Of a DNA stretch of 64,000 nucleotides, positions 1 through 10,352 are shown piece by piece. The stretch covers positions 1,550,001-1,614,000 of the forward strand of contig NZ_CP017186.1 in the NCBI RefSeq assembly GCF_001729745.1, written 5' to 3'. Position 1 is the first letter of the stretch. The number at the start of each line of letters is the position of its first letter. Below the pieces are notes generated by a model. The model saw only the letters and a program-made list of their open reading frames with translations, was not told the DNA's origin and ran no database searches. The translations under genes were made by a program, and so were the position numbers. The stretch comes from Enterobacter hormaechei subsp. hoffmannii. Lineage in GTDB: Bacteria > Pseudomonadota > Gammaproteobacteria > Enterobacterales > Enterobacteriaceae.

Positions 1-503
1 AAGTGACGGGCATTGGCCGCAACAGCGTGCAGGGCGATATCCGTTTTGCTGACGTGCTGGAAAAAATGGGCGCGGTGGTGACCTGGGGCGATGACTTCAT
101 CTCCTGCACCCACGGTGAGCTGAACGCCATCGACATGGACATGAACCATATTCCTGACGCGGCAATGACCATCGCCACCGCTGCGCTGTTTGCGAAAGGC
201 ACCACCACGCTGCGCAACATCTATAACTGGCGCGTAAAAGAGACTGACCGCCTGTTCGCAATGGCAACCGAGCTGCGTAAAGTGGGGGCGGTGGTAGAAG
301 AGGGCGAAGACTACATTCGCGTCACGCCGCCGGCAAAACTGCAATTTGCAGAAATTGGCACCTACAACGATCACCGCATGGCGATGTGTTTCTCGCTGGT
401 GGCGCTGTCAGATACGCCAGTCACCATCCTTGACCCGAAGTGCACGGCGAAAACCTTCCCGGACTACTTCGAACAGCTGGCGCGCATTAGCACCCTGGCC
501 TGA
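1..503 (+). CDS. aroA: 5-enolpyruvylshikimate-3-phosphate synthase, C-terminal part
   Basis: The gene enters from the left edge, so the start is missing; 166 residues are readable, matching about residues 262-427 of the usual 427-residue EPSP synthase. The enzyme transfers enolpyruvyl from PEP to shikimate-3-phosphate in the cytoplasm (shikimate pathway to aromatic amino acids). Visible active-site motifs are IPDAAMT (its Asp falls at residue 313 by E. coli numbering), [15 protein letters not shown] and [10 protein letters not shown]. It ends at TGA 501-503 and is followed at once by a terminator-like hairpin, so cmk probably relies mainly on its own promoter. In E. coli it is the distal gene of serC-aroA; serC is outside the window. 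Confidence 0.97.
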   Translation, partial: VTGIGRNSVQGDIRFADVLEKMGAVVTWGDDFISCTHGELNAIDMDMNHIPDAAMTIATAALFAKGTTTLRNIYNWRVKETDRLFAMATELRKVGAVVEEGEDYIRVTPPAKLQFAEIGTYNDHRMAMCFSLVALSDTPVTILDPKCTAKTFPDYFEQLARISTLA

Positions 504-511
504 CGATCGTA

Positions 512-540
512 TGCCGCATCTCCTGATGCGGCATTTCCTT
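512..540 (+). terminator. intrinsic terminator after aroA
   Basis: A perfect 9-bp stem, TGCCGCATC (512-520) with GATGCGGCA (525-533), closes a TCCT loop and is followed by the weak T-rich tail TTTCCTT. Confidence 0.7.
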
Positions 541-637
541 ACGCTTTCTGACAGTCATCCTCTTTCATTTCTTCTACACTCTGCTTCAATCATTCCGTAA
601 TTTGCACGCAAAGGTAACAGTTGCGCACGTTGGCGCG

Positions 638-643
638 TATAAT
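638..643 (+). promoter_or_regulatory. candidate cmk promoter (-10 element)
   Basis: A perfect TATAAT lies 46 bp upstream of the cmk start, after the aroA terminator. No good -35 hexamer sits at 16-18 bp (TAACAG at 17 bp is poor), so strength and start point are uncertain. Confidence 0.45.
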
Positions 644-688
644 GCGCGGCGTTCATGTAAACGGTATGCCTTAATTAAGGAGAAAAAG

Positions 689-1372
689 ATGACGGCAATT
701 GCCCCGGTAATCACCATTGATGGGCCAAGTGGCGCAGGGAAAGGTACTCTGTGCAAAGCGATGGCGGAAGCATTGCAATGGCATCTTTTAGATTCGGGAG
801 CAATCTATCGCGTGCTGGCGCTGGCTGCGCTGCATCATCATGTAGATGTTGCGTCTGAAGAAGCGCTGGTACCGCTGGCTGCACATCTGGATGTGCGCTT
901 TGTCTCTACTGATGGCAACCTTGAAGTGATCCTGGAAGGGGAAGATGTCAGCGGTGAAATCCGTACGCAGGAAGTGGCCAATGCGGCCTCTCAGGTGGCG
1001 GCTTTCCCACGCGTTCGTGAAGCGCTGTTACGTCGCCAGCGCGGTTTCCGCGAAGCGCCGGGGCTGATCGCCGACGGCCGCGACATGGGAACCGTGGTAT
1101 TCCCTGATGCGCCAGTGAAAATTTTCCTTGACGCTTCTTCGGAAGAACGTGCTCAACGCCGCATGCTTCAGTTGCAGGAAAAGGGGTTTAGTGTTAACTT
1201 TGATCGCCTTTTATCCGAGATAAAAGAGCGCGATGACCGCGATCGTAACCGCGCCGTCGCACCACTTGTTCCCGCGCAAGACGCATTAGTGCTGGATTCA
1301 ACCAGTTTAACTATTGAGCAAGTGATTGAAAAAGCGCTACAATATGCGCGCCAAAAACTGGCACTCGCGTAA
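689..1372 (+). CDS. cmk: cytidylate kinase
   Basis: Phosphorylates CMP and dCMP with ATP in the cytoplasm, feeding pyrimidine salvage and RNA turnover. The P-loop GPSGAGKGT lies near the N terminus and the CMP-binding signature [13 protein letters not shown] is present. The open frame extends upstream to 602, but ATG 689 has AAGGAG 7 bp ahead and gives 227 residues, the exact E. coli length, so it is the chosen start. As in other enterics, cmk is followed by rpsA, and in E. coli some rpsA transcripts begin inside cmk. Confidence 0.97.
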   Translation: MTAIAPVITIDGPSGAGKGTLCKAMAEALQWHLLDSGAIYRVLALAALHHHVDVASEEALVPLAAHLDVRFVSTDGNLEVILEGEDVSGEIRTQEVANAASQVAAFPRVREALLRRQRGFREAPGLIADGRDMGTVVFPDAPVKIFLDASSEERAQRRMLQLQEKGFSVNFDRLLSEIKERDDRDRNRAVAPLVPAQDALVLDSTSLTIEQVIEKALQYARQKLALA

Positions 1373-1483
1373 TCGCGACCGATTTAGCAGTACCCCCGCT
1401 GCAATGGATTGACGGCGGGTATGTGAAACAACCCCATCCGGCACGGAGCCAGGTGGACGTTAATATTAACCTGAAGATTAAAC

Positions 1484-3157
1484 ATGACTGAATCTTTTGC
1501 TCAACTGTTTGAAGAATCCTTAAAAGAAATCGAAACCCGTCCGGGTTCCATCGTTCGCGGTGTTGTTGTTGCTATCGACAAAGACGTAGTACTGGTTGAC
1601 GCCGGTCTGAAATCTGAGTCCGCCATCCCGGCTGAGCAGTTCAAAAACGCCCAGGGCGAGCTGGAAATCCAGGTAGGTGACGAAGTTGACGTTGCTCTGG
1701 ACGCAGTAGAAGACGGCTTCGGCGAAACCCTGCTGTCTCGTGAGAAAGCTAAACGTCACGAAGCATGGATCACGCTGGAAAAAGCTTACGAAGAAGCTGA
1801 AACTGTGGTCGGTGTTATCAACGGCAAAGTTAAAGGTGGCTTCACTGTTGAGCTGAATGGTATTCGTGCGTTCCTGCCAGGTTCTCTGGTAGACGTTCGT
1901 CCAGTCCGTGACACCCTGCACCTCGAAGGCAAAGAGCTTGAGTTCAAAGTAATCAAGCTGGACCAGAAGCGTAACAACGTTGTTGTTTCCCGTCGTGCCG
2001 TTATCGAATCCGAAAACAGCGCAGAACGCGATCAGCTGCTGGAAAACCTGCAGGAAGGCATGGAAGTCAAAGGTATCGTTAAGAACCTCACTGACTACGG
2101 CGCATTCGTTGACCTGGGCGGCGTTGATGGCCTGCTGCACATCACCGACATGGCGTGGAAACGCGTTAAGCACCCAAGCGAAATCGTGAACGTGGGCGAC
2201 GAAATCACTGTTAAAGTGCTGAAGTTCGACCGCGAGCGTACTCGTGTATCCCTCGGCCTGAAACAGCTGGGCGAAGATCCATGGGTAGCTATCGCTAAGC
2301 GTTACCCAGAAGGTACTAAACTGACTGGTCGCGTTACCAACCTGACCGACTACGGCTGCTTCGTTGAAATCGAAGAAGGCGTTGAAGGCCTGGTCCACGT
2401 TTCCGAAATGGACTGGACCAACAAAAACATCCACCCATCCAAAGTTGTTAACGTTGGTGATGTAGTGGAAGTGATGGTTCTGGATATCGACGAAGAACGT
2501 CGTCGTATCTCCCTGGGCCTGAAGCAGTGCAAAAACAACCCATGGCAGCAGTTCGCGGAAACCCACAACAAGGGCGACCGTGTTGAAGGTAAAATCAAGT
2601 CTATCACTGACTTCGGTATCTTCATCGGCCTGGACGGCGGCATCGATGGCCTGGTTCACCTGTCTGACATCTCCTGGAACGTTGCAGGCGAAGAAGCAGT
2701 TCGTGAATACAAAAAAGGCGACGAAATCGCAGCAGTTGTTCTGCAGGTTGACGCAGAACGTGAACGTATCTCCCTGGGCGTTAAACAGCTCGCAGAAGAT
2801 CCGTTCAACAACTGGGTTGCACTGAACAAGAAAGGCGCAATCGTAAACGGTAAAGTGACTGCTGTTGACGCTAAAGGCGCAACCGTAGAACTGGCTGACG
2901 GCGTTGAAGGTTACCTGCGCGCTTCCGAAGCTTCACGTGACCGCGTTGAAGATGCAACTCTGGTTCTGAGCGTTGGTGACGACGTTGAAGCTAAGTTCAC
3001 CGGTGTTGACCGTAAGAACCGTGCAATCAGCCTGTCTGTTCGTGCTAAAGACGAAGCTGATGAGAAAGATGCAATCGCAACTGTGAACAAACAGGAAGAT
3101 GCAAACTTCTCTAACAACGCAATGGCTGAAGCTTTCAAAGCAGCTAAAGGCGAGTAA
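1484..3157 (+). CDS. rpsA: 30S ribosomal protein S1
   Basis: Ribosomal protein S1, 557 residues, delivers structured or weak-SD mRNAs to the 30S subunit. Six tandem S1 (OB-fold) repeats occupy most of the protein, at roughly residues 21-87, 105-171, 192-260, 277-347, 364-434 and 451-520; the [21 protein letters not shown] and [11 protein letters not shown] blocks mark repeats 3-5. There is no canonical Shine-Dalgarno sequence before ATG 1484, only GAAG at 1473-1476. This matches the E. coli rpsA leader, whose SD-poor structured initiation region supports efficient translation and S1 autoregulation. Codon use is strongly biased, as expected for a very highly expressed gene. Confidence 0.98.
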   Translation: MTESFAQLFEESLKEIETRPGSIVRGVVVAIDKDVVLVDAGLKSESAIPAEQFKNAQGELEIQVGDEVDVALDAVEDGFGETLLSREKAKRHEAWITLEKAYEEAETVVGVINGKVKGGFTVELNGIRAFLPGSLVDVRPVRDTLHLEGKELEFKVIKLDQKRNNVVVSRRAVIESENSAERDQLLENLQEGMEVKGIVKNLTDYGAFVDLGGVDGLLHITDMAWKRVKHPSEIVNVGDEITVKVLKFDRERTRVSLGLKQLGEDPWVAIAKRYPEGTKLTGRVTNLTDYGCFVEIEEGVEGLVHVSEMDWTNKNIHPSKVVNVGDVVEVMVLDIDEERRRISLGLKQCKNNPWQQFAETHNKGDRVEGKIKSITDFGIFIGLDGGIDGLVHLSDISWNVAGEEAVREYKKGDEIAAVVLQVDAERERISLGVKQLAEDPFNNWVALNKKGAIVNGKVTAVDAKGATVELADGVEGYLRASEASRDRVEDATLVLSVGDDVEAKFTGVDRKNRAISLSVRAKDEADEKDAIATVNKQEDANFSNNAMAEAFKAAKGE

Positions 3158-3181
3158 GTTCAGGTTCGCACCATCATTTGA

Positions 3182-3200
3182 GCTGTAACGCATTTACAGC
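3182..3200 (+). repeat. inverted repeat downstream of rpsA
   Basis: GCTGTAA (3182-3188) and TTACAGC (3194-3200) form a perfect 7-bp stem with a 5-nt loop, 24 bp after the rpsA stop. No T tract follows, so it is not a standard terminator; it may protect the 3' end of the rpsA mRNA. Confidence 0.4.
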
Positions 3201-3220
3201 GCGAAGGATGGAGAGCAGAC

Positions 3221-3249
3221 TTGACAGATTGCAGGATTCGTCCTGTAAT
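3221..3249 (+). promoter_or_regulatory. near-consensus sigma-70 promoter for ihfB
   Basis: TTGACA (3221-3226), a 17-bp spacer and TGTAAT (3244-3249) match the consensus at 11 of 12 positions. Predicted initiation is around 3256, about 70 bp before the ihfB start and at the edge of the following hairpin. ihfB is the only gene it could serve. Confidence 0.65.
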
Positions 3250-3257
3250 CAATAACA

Positions 3258-3284
3258 AAGGGCGGCTACGGCCGCCCTTGTTTA
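3258..3284 (+). terminator. stable hairpin after rpsA: terminator or ihfB leader hairpin
   Basis: AAGGGCGGC (3258-3266) pairs perfectly with GCCGCCCTT (3271-3279) around a TACG loop, a UNCG-type tetraloop closed by C-G. The tail TGTTTAAT is a poor U tract. It can act as the rpsA terminator, but it also lies where transcripts from the promoter at 3221-3249 would begin. Confidence 0.6.
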
Positions 3285-3327
3285 ATAAGCTGTTCAGCTA
3301 ATGGGTTTGAAAGGAACCGGAGGAATC

Positions 3328-3615
3328 ATGACCAAGTCAGAATTGATTGAAAGACTTGCCAGTCAGCAACCGCATATCCCTGCCAAGGCTGTGGAAGATG
3401 CCGTTAAAGAGATGCTGGAGCATATGGCTACCACTCTTGCCCAGGGCGAGCGCATTGAAATCCGCGGTTTCGGTAGTTTTTCCCTGCACTATCGTGCACC
3501 ACGTACCGGGCGTAACCCGAAGACTGGCGATAAAGTGGAGCTGGAAGGAAAGTATGTTCCGCACTTTAAGCCGGGTAAAGAACTGCGCGATCGCGCCAAT
3601 ATTTACGGTAACTGA
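3328..3615 (+). CDS. ihfB: integration host factor subunit beta
   Basis: The beta subunit of the IHF heterodimer, a sequence-specific nucleoid protein that bends DNA by about 160 degrees and acts in recombination, replication and promoter architecture. It is 95 residues, one more than in E. coli. The HU/IHF fold signature [18 protein letters not shown] is present, with the intercalating Pro at residue 64. ATG 3328 is preceded by GGAGG (3319-3323); the in-frame ATG at 3301 has no such site and would add residues absent from the family. Confidence 0.97.
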   Translation: MTKSELIERLASQQPHIPAKAVEDAVKEMLEHMATTLAQGERIEIRGFGSFSLHYRAPRTGRNPKTGDKVELEGKYVPHFKPGKELRDRANIYGN

Positions 3616-3647
3616 GTTTAATCATCAGGGTTAAACTGAGTTTAAAG

Positions 3648-3671
3648 AAAGCACCTTAGGGTGCTTTTTTT
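3648..3671 (+). terminator. intrinsic terminator of ihfB
   Basis: AAAGCACC (3648-3655), loop TTAG, GGTGCTTT (3660-3667), then further T to 3671: an 8-bp stem with an uninterrupted U tract. Confidence 0.9.
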
Positions 3672-3827
3672 GTATCCCGCCCCTGCATTTCTGAATACGC
3701 GCCGCATTCTCATTTTCTCCTTGCTGTAAACGCTTAAAAACGTTGCAGCGCCCGCTGTAAATCACGCCTTTTCTGTCTGACGACGCATCACTCCCGCCGC
3801 ATAATCGCCTGAAACATGGAGGTGAAG

Positions 3828-6092
3828 ATGGGGATCCACGTTATCAGTATGTGCGCCATTCTGGCCATAATCCCGCTCTATTGGTTACCCGTTTTGCCAG
3901 ACTTGCATATTGTCTGGTTGCTGATTGCCGCAGGAATTGCGTTATCCGTACAGCAGAGAAAATGGCTCAGGTTTTCAGGCCTCGCATTGCTTTTTATGTG
4001 CTGGGGGATCCTGGCCGCTCAGGAAAGCGTGTGGCCGATGAACCATTTAACGAGAGCACCGCAGCAGGCCGAGGTGGTCATTACCGCAACTGACGGCGCA
4101 ACGATGCATCAGGGAAGGATTATCAGCCTCAATGGAGAACGCGTGTGGGCTGCTATGGGCGTGTCACTCTACGGCAACTACCTGCCTCAAAATGTCTGCG
4201 TGGGTCAACGCTGGGCGATGACCCTGCGGCTCAGGGCGGTACACGGAGAACTCAACGATGGCGGCTATGATTCGCAGAAAAACGCCTTTGCCCGACACCA
4301 GACGCTGAGCGGACGGTTTACCCATGCGGAGATTATCGACGCACGCTGTAGCCTGCGTTCGCAATACCTGACATCACTACAGAATACGCTTTCAGCATAT
4401 CAGTGGGGGCCCGTGATCCTGGGGCTGGGGATGGGGGAGCGGCTGTCGGTCTCGCGGGAGATAAAAAACCTGATGCGTGAGACCGGAACGATGCATCTGA
4501 TGGCAATCTCGGGATTGCATATTGCGCTGGCCGCTTCTGCTGTCTGGCTACTGGCTCGGGGCATCCAATTTTTCCTGCCGGGCCGCTGGATTATCTGGCA
4601 AGTGCCCTTACTGGCAGGTCTGCTTTTTGCCGCGTTTTACGCATGGCTAACGGGATTGCAGCCGCCCGCGCTGCGTACGGTTATGGCGCTTGTGGTACTG
4701 GCTGCATTAAAAATGAGTGGTCGCCAGTGGTCGCCCTGGCAGGTATGGCTTACCTGCGTGGCGGCGATCCTGTTTTTCGATCCGCTGGCGGTACTGTCAC
4801 AAAGCCTGGCGTTATCCGCGTTTGCGGTCGCCGCGCTTATTTTTTGGTATCAGTGGTTGCCTCTCCCGCACTGGCAACGTGGCCGGTGCCTGCGGCCGCT
4901 GGTTACGCTGTTGTATTTGCAGGTTGGAATGCTGCTGCTTCTGTTGCCGCTTCAGGTACTGATTTTCCATGGTTTCAGTCTCTCCTCGCTGGTGGCGAAT
5001 CTGTTTGCTGTTCCTCTGGTAACGTTTATCTCAGTTCCACTGATCCTGCTCGGCATGTTTCTGCATCTGTTTCCGGTGGCGACGCTGGAAAGTATCGTCT
5101 GGCTGGCAGCCGATAAATCTCTGGCAGGACTTTTCTGGCTATTGATGCGTTTACCGAATGGCTGGCAGGACGTGGATGAACGCTGGCAATACCTGACGTT
5201 ACTGCCGTGGCTGCTGATCATTGGCTGGCGATTCAGGGCCTTCAGCGCAGTACCCGCAGTCTGTCTGGCAGGCAGCGTGGTGATGGCATTTCCCCTCTGG
5301 CACAGGATTAAAACTGACAGCTGGTCCCTGCATATGCTGGATGTAGGGCAAGGGCTGGCGATGGTCATTGAGCGTCACGGGAAGGCCATTCTGTATGACA
5401 CCGGGCTGGCATGGCCCGGTGGGGACAGCGCGCAGCAGCTGATTATCCCCTGGCTACGCTGGCATCATCTGAGGCCGGAAGGGGTGATCCTGAGCCATGA
5501 ACATCTCGACCACGCGGGGGGACTGGCATCGCTAAAAGCTGCCTGGCCTGCAATGTGGATCAGAAGCCCCTTAGCCTGGACCGGACATCTTCCGTGCTTT
5601 CGTGGACAGCGATGGCAGTGGCATGGGTTAACGTTCTCCGTGCACTGGCCACCCGAAAACACCTCGGCGAAAGGTAACAACCGCTCCTGCGTGGTAAAAA
5701 TCGATGACGGCGAACAGAGCGTTTTACTGACCGGAGATATTGAAGCGCAGGCAGAACTGGCAATGTTGAGCCACCGCTGGCGTCAACTTGCGGCTACACT
5801 GATTCAGGTGCCGCATCATGGGAGTAACACGTCATCTTCAACACCGCTGCTACAGCGCGTGGAGGGGCAGGTTTCGCTGGCCTCGATGGCCCGCTATAAC
5901 GCGTGGCGTTTCCCTTCCATCAAAGTAGTCAGGCGCTATCGAACTGAGGGATATCTCTGGCTTGATACCCCGCAGTCCGGACAGATAACTGTGACGTTTT
6001 CGCACCAAAGTCGGCAAATTCGCCGCTTACGTGAACACTATTTACCGCGTTGGTATCATCAGTGGTTTGGCGCGCCCGTAGATAACGGGTAG
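3828..6092 (+). CDS. ycaI: ComEC/Rec2-family inner-membrane protein YcaI
   Basis: A polytopic inner-membrane protein of 754 residues related to the DNA-uptake channel ComEC/Rec2. It has an N-terminal DUF4131-like region, a central Competence domain with many membrane segments (around LMAISGLHIALA), and a C-terminal metallo-beta-lactamase-like domain with HEHLDH (557-562), TGD (635-637) and PHHGS (662-666). ATG 3828 follows GGAGGTGA and gives the E. coli length; the ATG at 3816 lies ahead of that site. Whether it imports DNA in this host is not shown by sequence; a type of DNA uptake role is inferred from the family. It lies 36 bp before msbA and may be co-transcribed. Confidence 0.93.
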   Translation: MGIHVISMCAILAIIPLYWLPVLPDLHIVWLLIAAGIALSVQQRKWLRFSGLALLFMCWGILAAQESVWPMNHLTRAPQQAEVVITATDGATMHQGRIISLNGERVWAAMGVSLYGNYLPQNVCVGQRWAMTLRLRAVHGELNDGGYDSQKNAFARHQTLSGRFTHAEIIDARCSLRSQYLTSLQNTLSAYQWGPVILGLGMGERLSVSREIKNLMRETGTMHLMAISGLHIALAASAVWLLARGIQFFLPGRWIIWQVPLLAGLLFAAFYAWLTGLQPPALRTVMALVVLAALKMSGRQWSPWQVWLTCVAAILFFDPLAVLSQSLALSAFAVAALIFWYQWLPLPHWQRGRCLRPLVTLLYLQVGMLLLLLPLQVLIFHGFSLSSLVANLFAVPLVTFISVPLILLGMFLHLFPVATLESIVWLAADKSLAGLFWLLMRLPNGWQDVDERWQYLTLLPWLLIIGWRFRAFSAVPAVCLAGSVVMAFPLWHRIKTDSWSLHMLDVGQGLAMVIERHGKAILYDTGLAWPGGDSAQQLIIPWLRWHHLRPEGVILSHEHLDHAGGLASLKAAWPAMWIRSPLAWTGHLPCFRGQRWQWHGLTFSVHWPPENTSAKGNNRSCVVKIDDGEQSVLLTGDIEAQAELAMLSHRWRQLAATLIQVPHHGSNTSSSTPLLQRVEGQVSLASMARYNAWRFPSIKVVRRYRTEGYLWLDTPQSGQITVTFSHQSRQIRRLREHYLPRWYHQWFGAPVDNG

Positions 6093-6128
6093 AATATGCG
6101 GCTATTTCAACAAATGCTGGTTTTTTGA

Positions 6129-7877
6129 ATGCATAACGACAAAGATCTCTCCACGTGGCAAACGTTCCGCCGGCTCTGGCCGATGATTGCACCTTTCAAA
6201 GCAGGCTTGATCGTGGCGGGCGTAGCGTTAATCCTCAACGCAGCCAGCGATACGTTTATGTTATCGCTTCTCAAACCGTTACTGGATGACGGTTTTGGTA
6301 AAACGGATCGTTCAGTGCTGCTATGGATGCCGCTGGTGGTTATTGGGCTGATGATCTTACGCGGAATCTCCAGCTATGTATCCAGCTACTGCATCTCCTG
6401 GGTATCCGGTAAAGTGGTGATGACCATGCGCCGTCGGTTATTCAGCCATATGATGGGGATGCCAGTCTCATTCTTTGACAAACAGTCAACCGGTACCCTG
6501 CTGTCGCGTATTACCTACGATTCAGAGCAGGTGGCGTCGTCCTCTTCCAGCGCACTGATTACCGTTGTGCGTGAAGGCGCATCCATCATCGGTCTTTTTG
6601 CGATGATGTTCTATTACAGCTGGCAACTGTCGCTGATCCTTATTGTGCTGGCGCCGATTGTCTCCATCGCGATCCGCGTGGTATCAAAGCGTTTTCGCAA
6701 CATCAGTAAAAATATGCAGAATACGATGGGGCAGGTGACTACCAGCGCCGAGCAGATGCTGAAAGGCCATAAGGAAGTGTTGATCTTCGGCGGTCAGGAA
6801 GTCGAAACCAAACGCTTTGACAAGGTCAGCAACAAAATGCGCCTGCAAGGGATGAAAATGGTATCGGCCTCGTCGATTTCCGATCCGATCATTCAGCTGA
6901 TTGCCTCTTTGGCCCTGGCCTTCGTCCTGTATGCAGCAAGCTTCCCGAGCGTCATGGAAACCCTGACTGCGGGTACCATTACCGTGGTGTTCTCATCCAT
7001 GATTGCGCTGATGCGTCCGCTGAAATCGCTGACTAACGTCAACGCCCAGTTCCAGCGCGGGATGGCAGCCTGTCAGACGCTGTTCAGCATCCTCGATTCC
7101 GAACAAGAAAAAGATGAAGGTACACGCGTGATAGAGCGCGCTAAAGGTGACCTGGAATTCCGCAACGTGACCTTTACCTATCCAGGCCGTGAAGTGCCGG
7201 CGCTGCGTGATATCAGCCTGTCCATCCCGGCGGGTAAGACCGTTGCACTGGTCGGTCGTTCCGGTTCGGGCAAGTCGACTATTGCCAGCCTGATTACCCG
7301 TTTCTACGATATCGACCAGGGCGAAATCCTGCTTGATAGTCACGACCTGCGGGAATATACCCTACAGTCGTTGCGTAACCAGGTCGCGCTGGTTTCGCAG
7401 AACGTGCATCTGTTCAACGATACGGTGGCGAACAACATTGCGTATGCCCGTACCGAAGAGTACAGCCGTGAAGAGATCGAGAATGCGGCGCGTATGGCCT
7501 ATGCGATGGACTTCATTAACAAAATGGATAACGGTCTGGATACGATCATTGGCGAAAACGGGGTGCTGCTCTCCGGTGGTCAGCGTCAACGTATCGCGAT
7601 TGCCCGAGCGCTGCTGCGCAACAGCCCGATTCTGATCCTCGATGAAGCAACGTCCGCACTGGATACGGAATCTGAACGCGCTATCCAGTCGGCTCTGGAT
7701 GAATTACAGAAAAACCGTACCTCGCTGGTTATCGCGCACCGTCTGTCGACCATCGAACAGGCTGACGAAATCGTGGTGGTGGAAGACGGCGTTATCGTTG
7801 AACGCGGCAGCCATGCGGACCTGCTGGAACAACGTGGTGTATACGCGCAGCTTCATAAAATGCAGTTCGGTCAATGA
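6129..7877 (+). CDS. msbA: lipid A export ATP-binding/permease protein MsbA
   Basis: An essential homodimeric ABC flippase that moves core-lipid A from the inner to the outer leaflet of the inner membrane. At 582 residues it has the exact E. coli length: six membrane helices in the N-terminal half, then an ATPase domain with Walker [10 protein letters not shown] (near residue 376), signature LSGGQRQR and Walker [13 protein letters not shown]. The stop overlaps the lpxK start (ATGA at 7874-7877), so the two are translationally coupled, pairing lipid A synthesis with its transport. Confidence 0.98.
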   Translation: MHNDKDLSTWQTFRRLWPMIAPFKAGLIVAGVALILNAASDTFMLSLLKPLLDDGFGKTDRSVLLWMPLVVIGLMILRGISSYVSSYCISWVSGKVVMTMRRRLFSHMMGMPVSFFDKQSTGTLLSRITYDSEQVASSSSSALITVVREGASIIGLFAMMFYYSWQLSLILIVLAPIVSIAIRVVSKRFRNISKNMQNTMGQVTTSAEQMLKGHKEVLIFGGQEVETKRFDKVSNKMRLQGMKMVSASSISDPIIQLIASLALAFVLYAASFPSVMETLTAGTITVVFSSMIALMRPLKSLTNVNAQFQRGMAACQTLFSILDSEQEKDEGTRVIERAKGDLEFRNVTFTYPGREVPALRDISLSIPAGKTVALVGRSGSGKSTIASLITRFYDIDQGEILLDSHDLREYTLQSLRNQVALVSQNVHLFNDTVANNIAYARTEEYSREEIENAARMAYAMDFINKMDNGLDTIIGENGVLLSGGQRQRIAIARALLRNSPILILDEATSALDTESERAIQSALDELQKNRTSLVIAHRLSTIEQADEIVVVEDGVIVERGSHADLLEQRGVYAQLHKMQFGQ

Positions 7878-8851
7878 TTGCACGCATCTGGTCGGGTGAA
7901 TCCCCTCTGTGGGTGCTGCTTCTCCCGCTCTCCTGGCTGTATGGCCTGGTGAGCGGTGCTATTCGTCTGCTTTATCGCCTCGGGATCAAGCGCGCCTGGC
8001 GCGCACCGGTACCGGTCGTGGTGGTCGGCAACCTGACGGCGGGTGGAAACGGCAAAACGCCGGTGGTGATCTGGCTGGTAGAACAGCTTCAGAAGCGCGG
8101 TATCCGCCCGGGAGTTGTCTCACGCGGTTACGGTGGTAAAGCGGCGCAGTATCCACTGGTGCTGAGCCCAGCTACGACAACCGCTGAAGCCGGTGATGAG
8201 CCGGTACTGATTTACCAACGTACTGGCGCGCCGGTTGCGGTATCGCCGGTGCGCAGTGATGCCGTAAAGGCACTGCTTGCAGAGCATGACGTACAAATCA
8301 TAATTACCGATGATGGTTTGCAGCATTACGCGCTGGCGCGTGACAAAGAGATCGTGGTTATTGACGGCGTGCGGCGTTTTGGCAACGGCTGGTGGCTTCC
8401 AGCCGGTCCAATGCGTGAGCGTGCGTCGCGCCTGAAGAGCGTCGATGCCGTGATTGTAAACGGTGGTGAAGCCAGAGCGGGTGAGATCCCGATGCATCTT
8501 CGTCCCGGAAAGGCAGTGAATATGCTGACCGGCGAGCGTAAAGACGTCGCGTTACTGGATCATCTGATAGCGATGGCCGGGATTGGTCATCCACCGCGTT
8601 TCTTCGCGACGCTGGAGCAGTGCGGCGCGCGGCTGGAGAAACGGGTACCGCTGGCCGATCACCAGGCGCTGGTTGCCGAAGAGATTGAGAGGCTGGCCGC
8701 ACCGGGCCAGACGCTGATCATGACGGAAAAAGACGCGGTAAAATGCCGGGCCTTTGCGAAAGAAAACTGGTGGTATCTGCCGGTTGATGCTGAACTCAGC
8801 GGCGAACAGCCGGAATATTTGCTCAAGGAACTGCTCGCGTTAGTGCAGTAA
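7874..8851 (+). CDS. lpxK: tetraacyldisaccharide 4'-kinase
   Basis: Phosphorylates the 4' position of the disaccharide precursor to make lipid IVA, the sixth step of lipid A synthesis, at the cytoplasmic face of the inner membrane. It is 325 residues (E. coli 328). An N-terminal hydrophobic stretch (about residues 11-30) anchors the protein, and a P-loop TAGGNGKT lies at 55-62, followed by the SRGYGGKA and [10 protein letters not shown] motifs. It overlaps msbA by 4 bp and forms one transcription unit with it. Confidence 0.97.
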   Translation: MIARIWSGESPLWVLLLPLSWLYGLVSGAIRLLYRLGIKRAWRAPVPVVVVGNLTAGGNGKTPVVIWLVEQLQKRGIRPGVVSRGYGGKAAQYPLVLSPATTTAEAGDEPVLIYQRTGAPVAVSPVRSDAVKALLAEHDVQIIITDDGLQHYALARDKEIVVIDGVRRFGNGWWLPAGPMRERASRLKSVDAVIVNGGEARAGEIPMHLRPGKAVNMLTGERKDVALLDHLIAMAGIGHPPRFFATLEQCGARLEKRVPLADHQALVAEEIERLAAPGQTLIMTEKDAVKCRAFAKENWWYLPVDAELSGEQPEYLLKELLALVQ

Positions 8852-8894
8852 CTTCTACGCGGTTCCGGTGGCGCTTTGACTGACAGGAAAACGC

Positions 8895-10124
8895 ATGTCT
8901 CTACCGCAACTCTCACTTGCAGCCGCACGAAACCTGCATCTTGCCGCCCAGGGGCTTCTGAAAAAGTCCCGCCGCCGCGCACAGCCAGCGGATATCCTCT
9001 CTACCGTGCAACGCATGTCGTTGCTGCAAATCGACACCATTAACATCGTGGCGCGTAGCCCGTATCTGGTCCTGTTTAGCCGCCTGGGAAACTATCCTCC
9101 GCAGTGGCTGGATAATGCGCTAAGTCAGGGCGAACTGATGGAATACTGGGCGCATGAAGCCTGTTTTCTCCCGCGCAGCGATTTTGCACTGGTGCGTCAC
9201 CGCATGCTCGCCCCGGACAAAATGGGCTGGAAATACCGCCAGGAATGGATGGCGGAACACGCGGATGAAATAGAACAACTGATTGCCCATATTGAGGAAA
9301 ACGGTCCGGTACGCTCCGCGGATTTTGAACACCCGCGAAAAGGCGCAAGCGGATGGTGGGAGTGGAAACCGCACAAACGCCATCTTGAAGGGCTGTTTAC
9401 GTCGGGCAAAGTGATGGTGGTCGAGCGCCGCAACTTTCAGCGCGTCTATGACCTCACGCACCGCGTTATGCCTCACTGGGACGATACGCGTGACCTGCTG
9501 TCTCAGGACGCAGCCGAAGCCATCATGCTCGGGAACAGCGCCCGCAGCCTGGGCATATTCCGCCCACAGTGGCTGGCGGATTATTATCGCCTGCGTCAGC
9601 CGCAGCTAAAACCGCTGCTGGAAACGTGGCAGCGTGAACAGCGCGTGATGCCGGTCTCGGTTGAGTCGTTAGGTGAAATGTGGCTGCATGCGGATTTGTT
9701 CCCTCTGCTGGCGCAGGCGCAAGAGGGCAAACTCCAGGCGACCCACAGTGCCGTGCTCTCGCCATTCGACCCCGTAGTCTGGGACAGAAAGCGAGCCGAA
9801 CAGCTGTTTGATTTCAGCTACCGTCTGGAATGCTACACCCCGGCGCAAAAGCGTCAGTACGGTTATTTTGTTTTGCCGTTGCTTCATAAAGGGCAGCTTG
9901 TCGGGCGCATGGACGCTAAAATGCACCGTAAAACCGGCACGCTTGAAATTATCGCTCTCTGGCTGGAAGAGGGCATAAAAGTCACGGCTGGCCTGGAAAA
10001 AGGGCTAACGTCTGCGCTCAGTGAATTTGCGCGCTGGCAGGGGGCGTATGAAATTGTACTCGGTCGCGTGCCTGCGGGGCTGTTTACGACCTGTCGAGGT
10101 GGCTGGGAAACAGGCACTCCCTGA
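8895..10124 (+). CDS. ycaQ: winged-helix DNA glycosylase YcaQ (interstrand crosslink repair)
   Basis: A 409-residue member of the HTH_42/AlkZ-like family. The E. coli protein excises bases alkylated in interstrand crosslinks such as those made by nitrogen mustards. The QID motif at residues 45-47 is the Q-x-D signature that marks the YcaQ/AlkX branch; the AlkZ branch carries Q-x-Q. Winged-helix modules fill the rest, with a conserved SPFDPVVWDR block near the C terminal third. It starts 43 bp after lpxK and ends 45 bp before ycaR, in the same direction. Confidence 0.9.
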   Translation: MSLPQLSLAAARNLHLAAQGLLKKSRRRAQPADILSTVQRMSLLQIDTINIVARSPYLVLFSRLGNYPPQWLDNALSQGELMEYWAHEACFLPRSDFALVRHRMLAPDKMGWKYRQEWMAEHADEIEQLIAHIEENGPVRSADFEHPRKGASGWWEWKPHKRHLEGLFTSGKVMVVERRNFQRVYDLTHRVMPHWDDTRDLLSQDAAEAIMLGNSARSLGIFRPQWLADYYRLRQPQLKPLLETWQREQRVMPVSVESLGEMWLHADLFPLLAQAQEGKLQATHSAVLSPFDPVVWDRKRAEQLFDFSYRLECYTPAQKRQYGYFVLPLLHKGQLVGRMDAKMHRKTGTLEIIALWLEEGIKVTAGLEKGLTSALSEFARWQGAYEIVLGRVPAGLFTTCRGGWETGTP

Positions 10125-10169
10125 AAAAAGAATGTGGTAAGCTTTAGCAATTACCCATACGGAGGAACT

Positions 10170-10352
10170 ATGGATCACCGTTTACTTGAAATTATTGCCT
10201 GCCCGGTGTGCAACGGCAAACTGTATTACAGCCAGGATAAACAAGAGCTGATTTGCAAACTGGACAGCCTGGCGTTCCCGCTGCGTGACGGTATTCCGGT
10301 CCTGCTGGAAAATGAAGCCCGTTCTCTGGTGGCAGAAGAGATCAAACCATGA
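10170..10352 (+). CDS. ycaR: UPF0434 family protein YcaR
   Basis: A 60-residue Trm112-like small protein. It begins [16 protein letters not shown]: the CPVC pair suggests half a zinc-ribbon, but the second region carries only one Cys, so metal binding is uncertain. The frame is open further upstream; ATG 10170 follows GGAGGAA (10161-10167) and gives the family length. It overlaps kdsB by 4 bp (ATGA), so it is translationally coupled with the KDO-activating enzyme. No biochemical function is established that I know of. Confidence 0.92.
   Translation: MDHRLLEIIACPVCNGKLYYSQDKQELICKLDSLAFPLRDGIPVLLENEARSLVAEEIKP

Noticed and set aside
1520-2659. 379-codon open frame on the minus strand inside rpsA
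   Set aside because: It mirrors the strongly biased codons of the highly expressed rpsA, has low-complexity Phe/Val-rich content, no ribosome site and no family resemblance.
3610-3646. Direct repeat TAACTGAGTTTA / TAAACTGAGTTTA after ihfB
   Set aside because: A short single duplication directly ahead of the terminator, without further copies or a matching known site.
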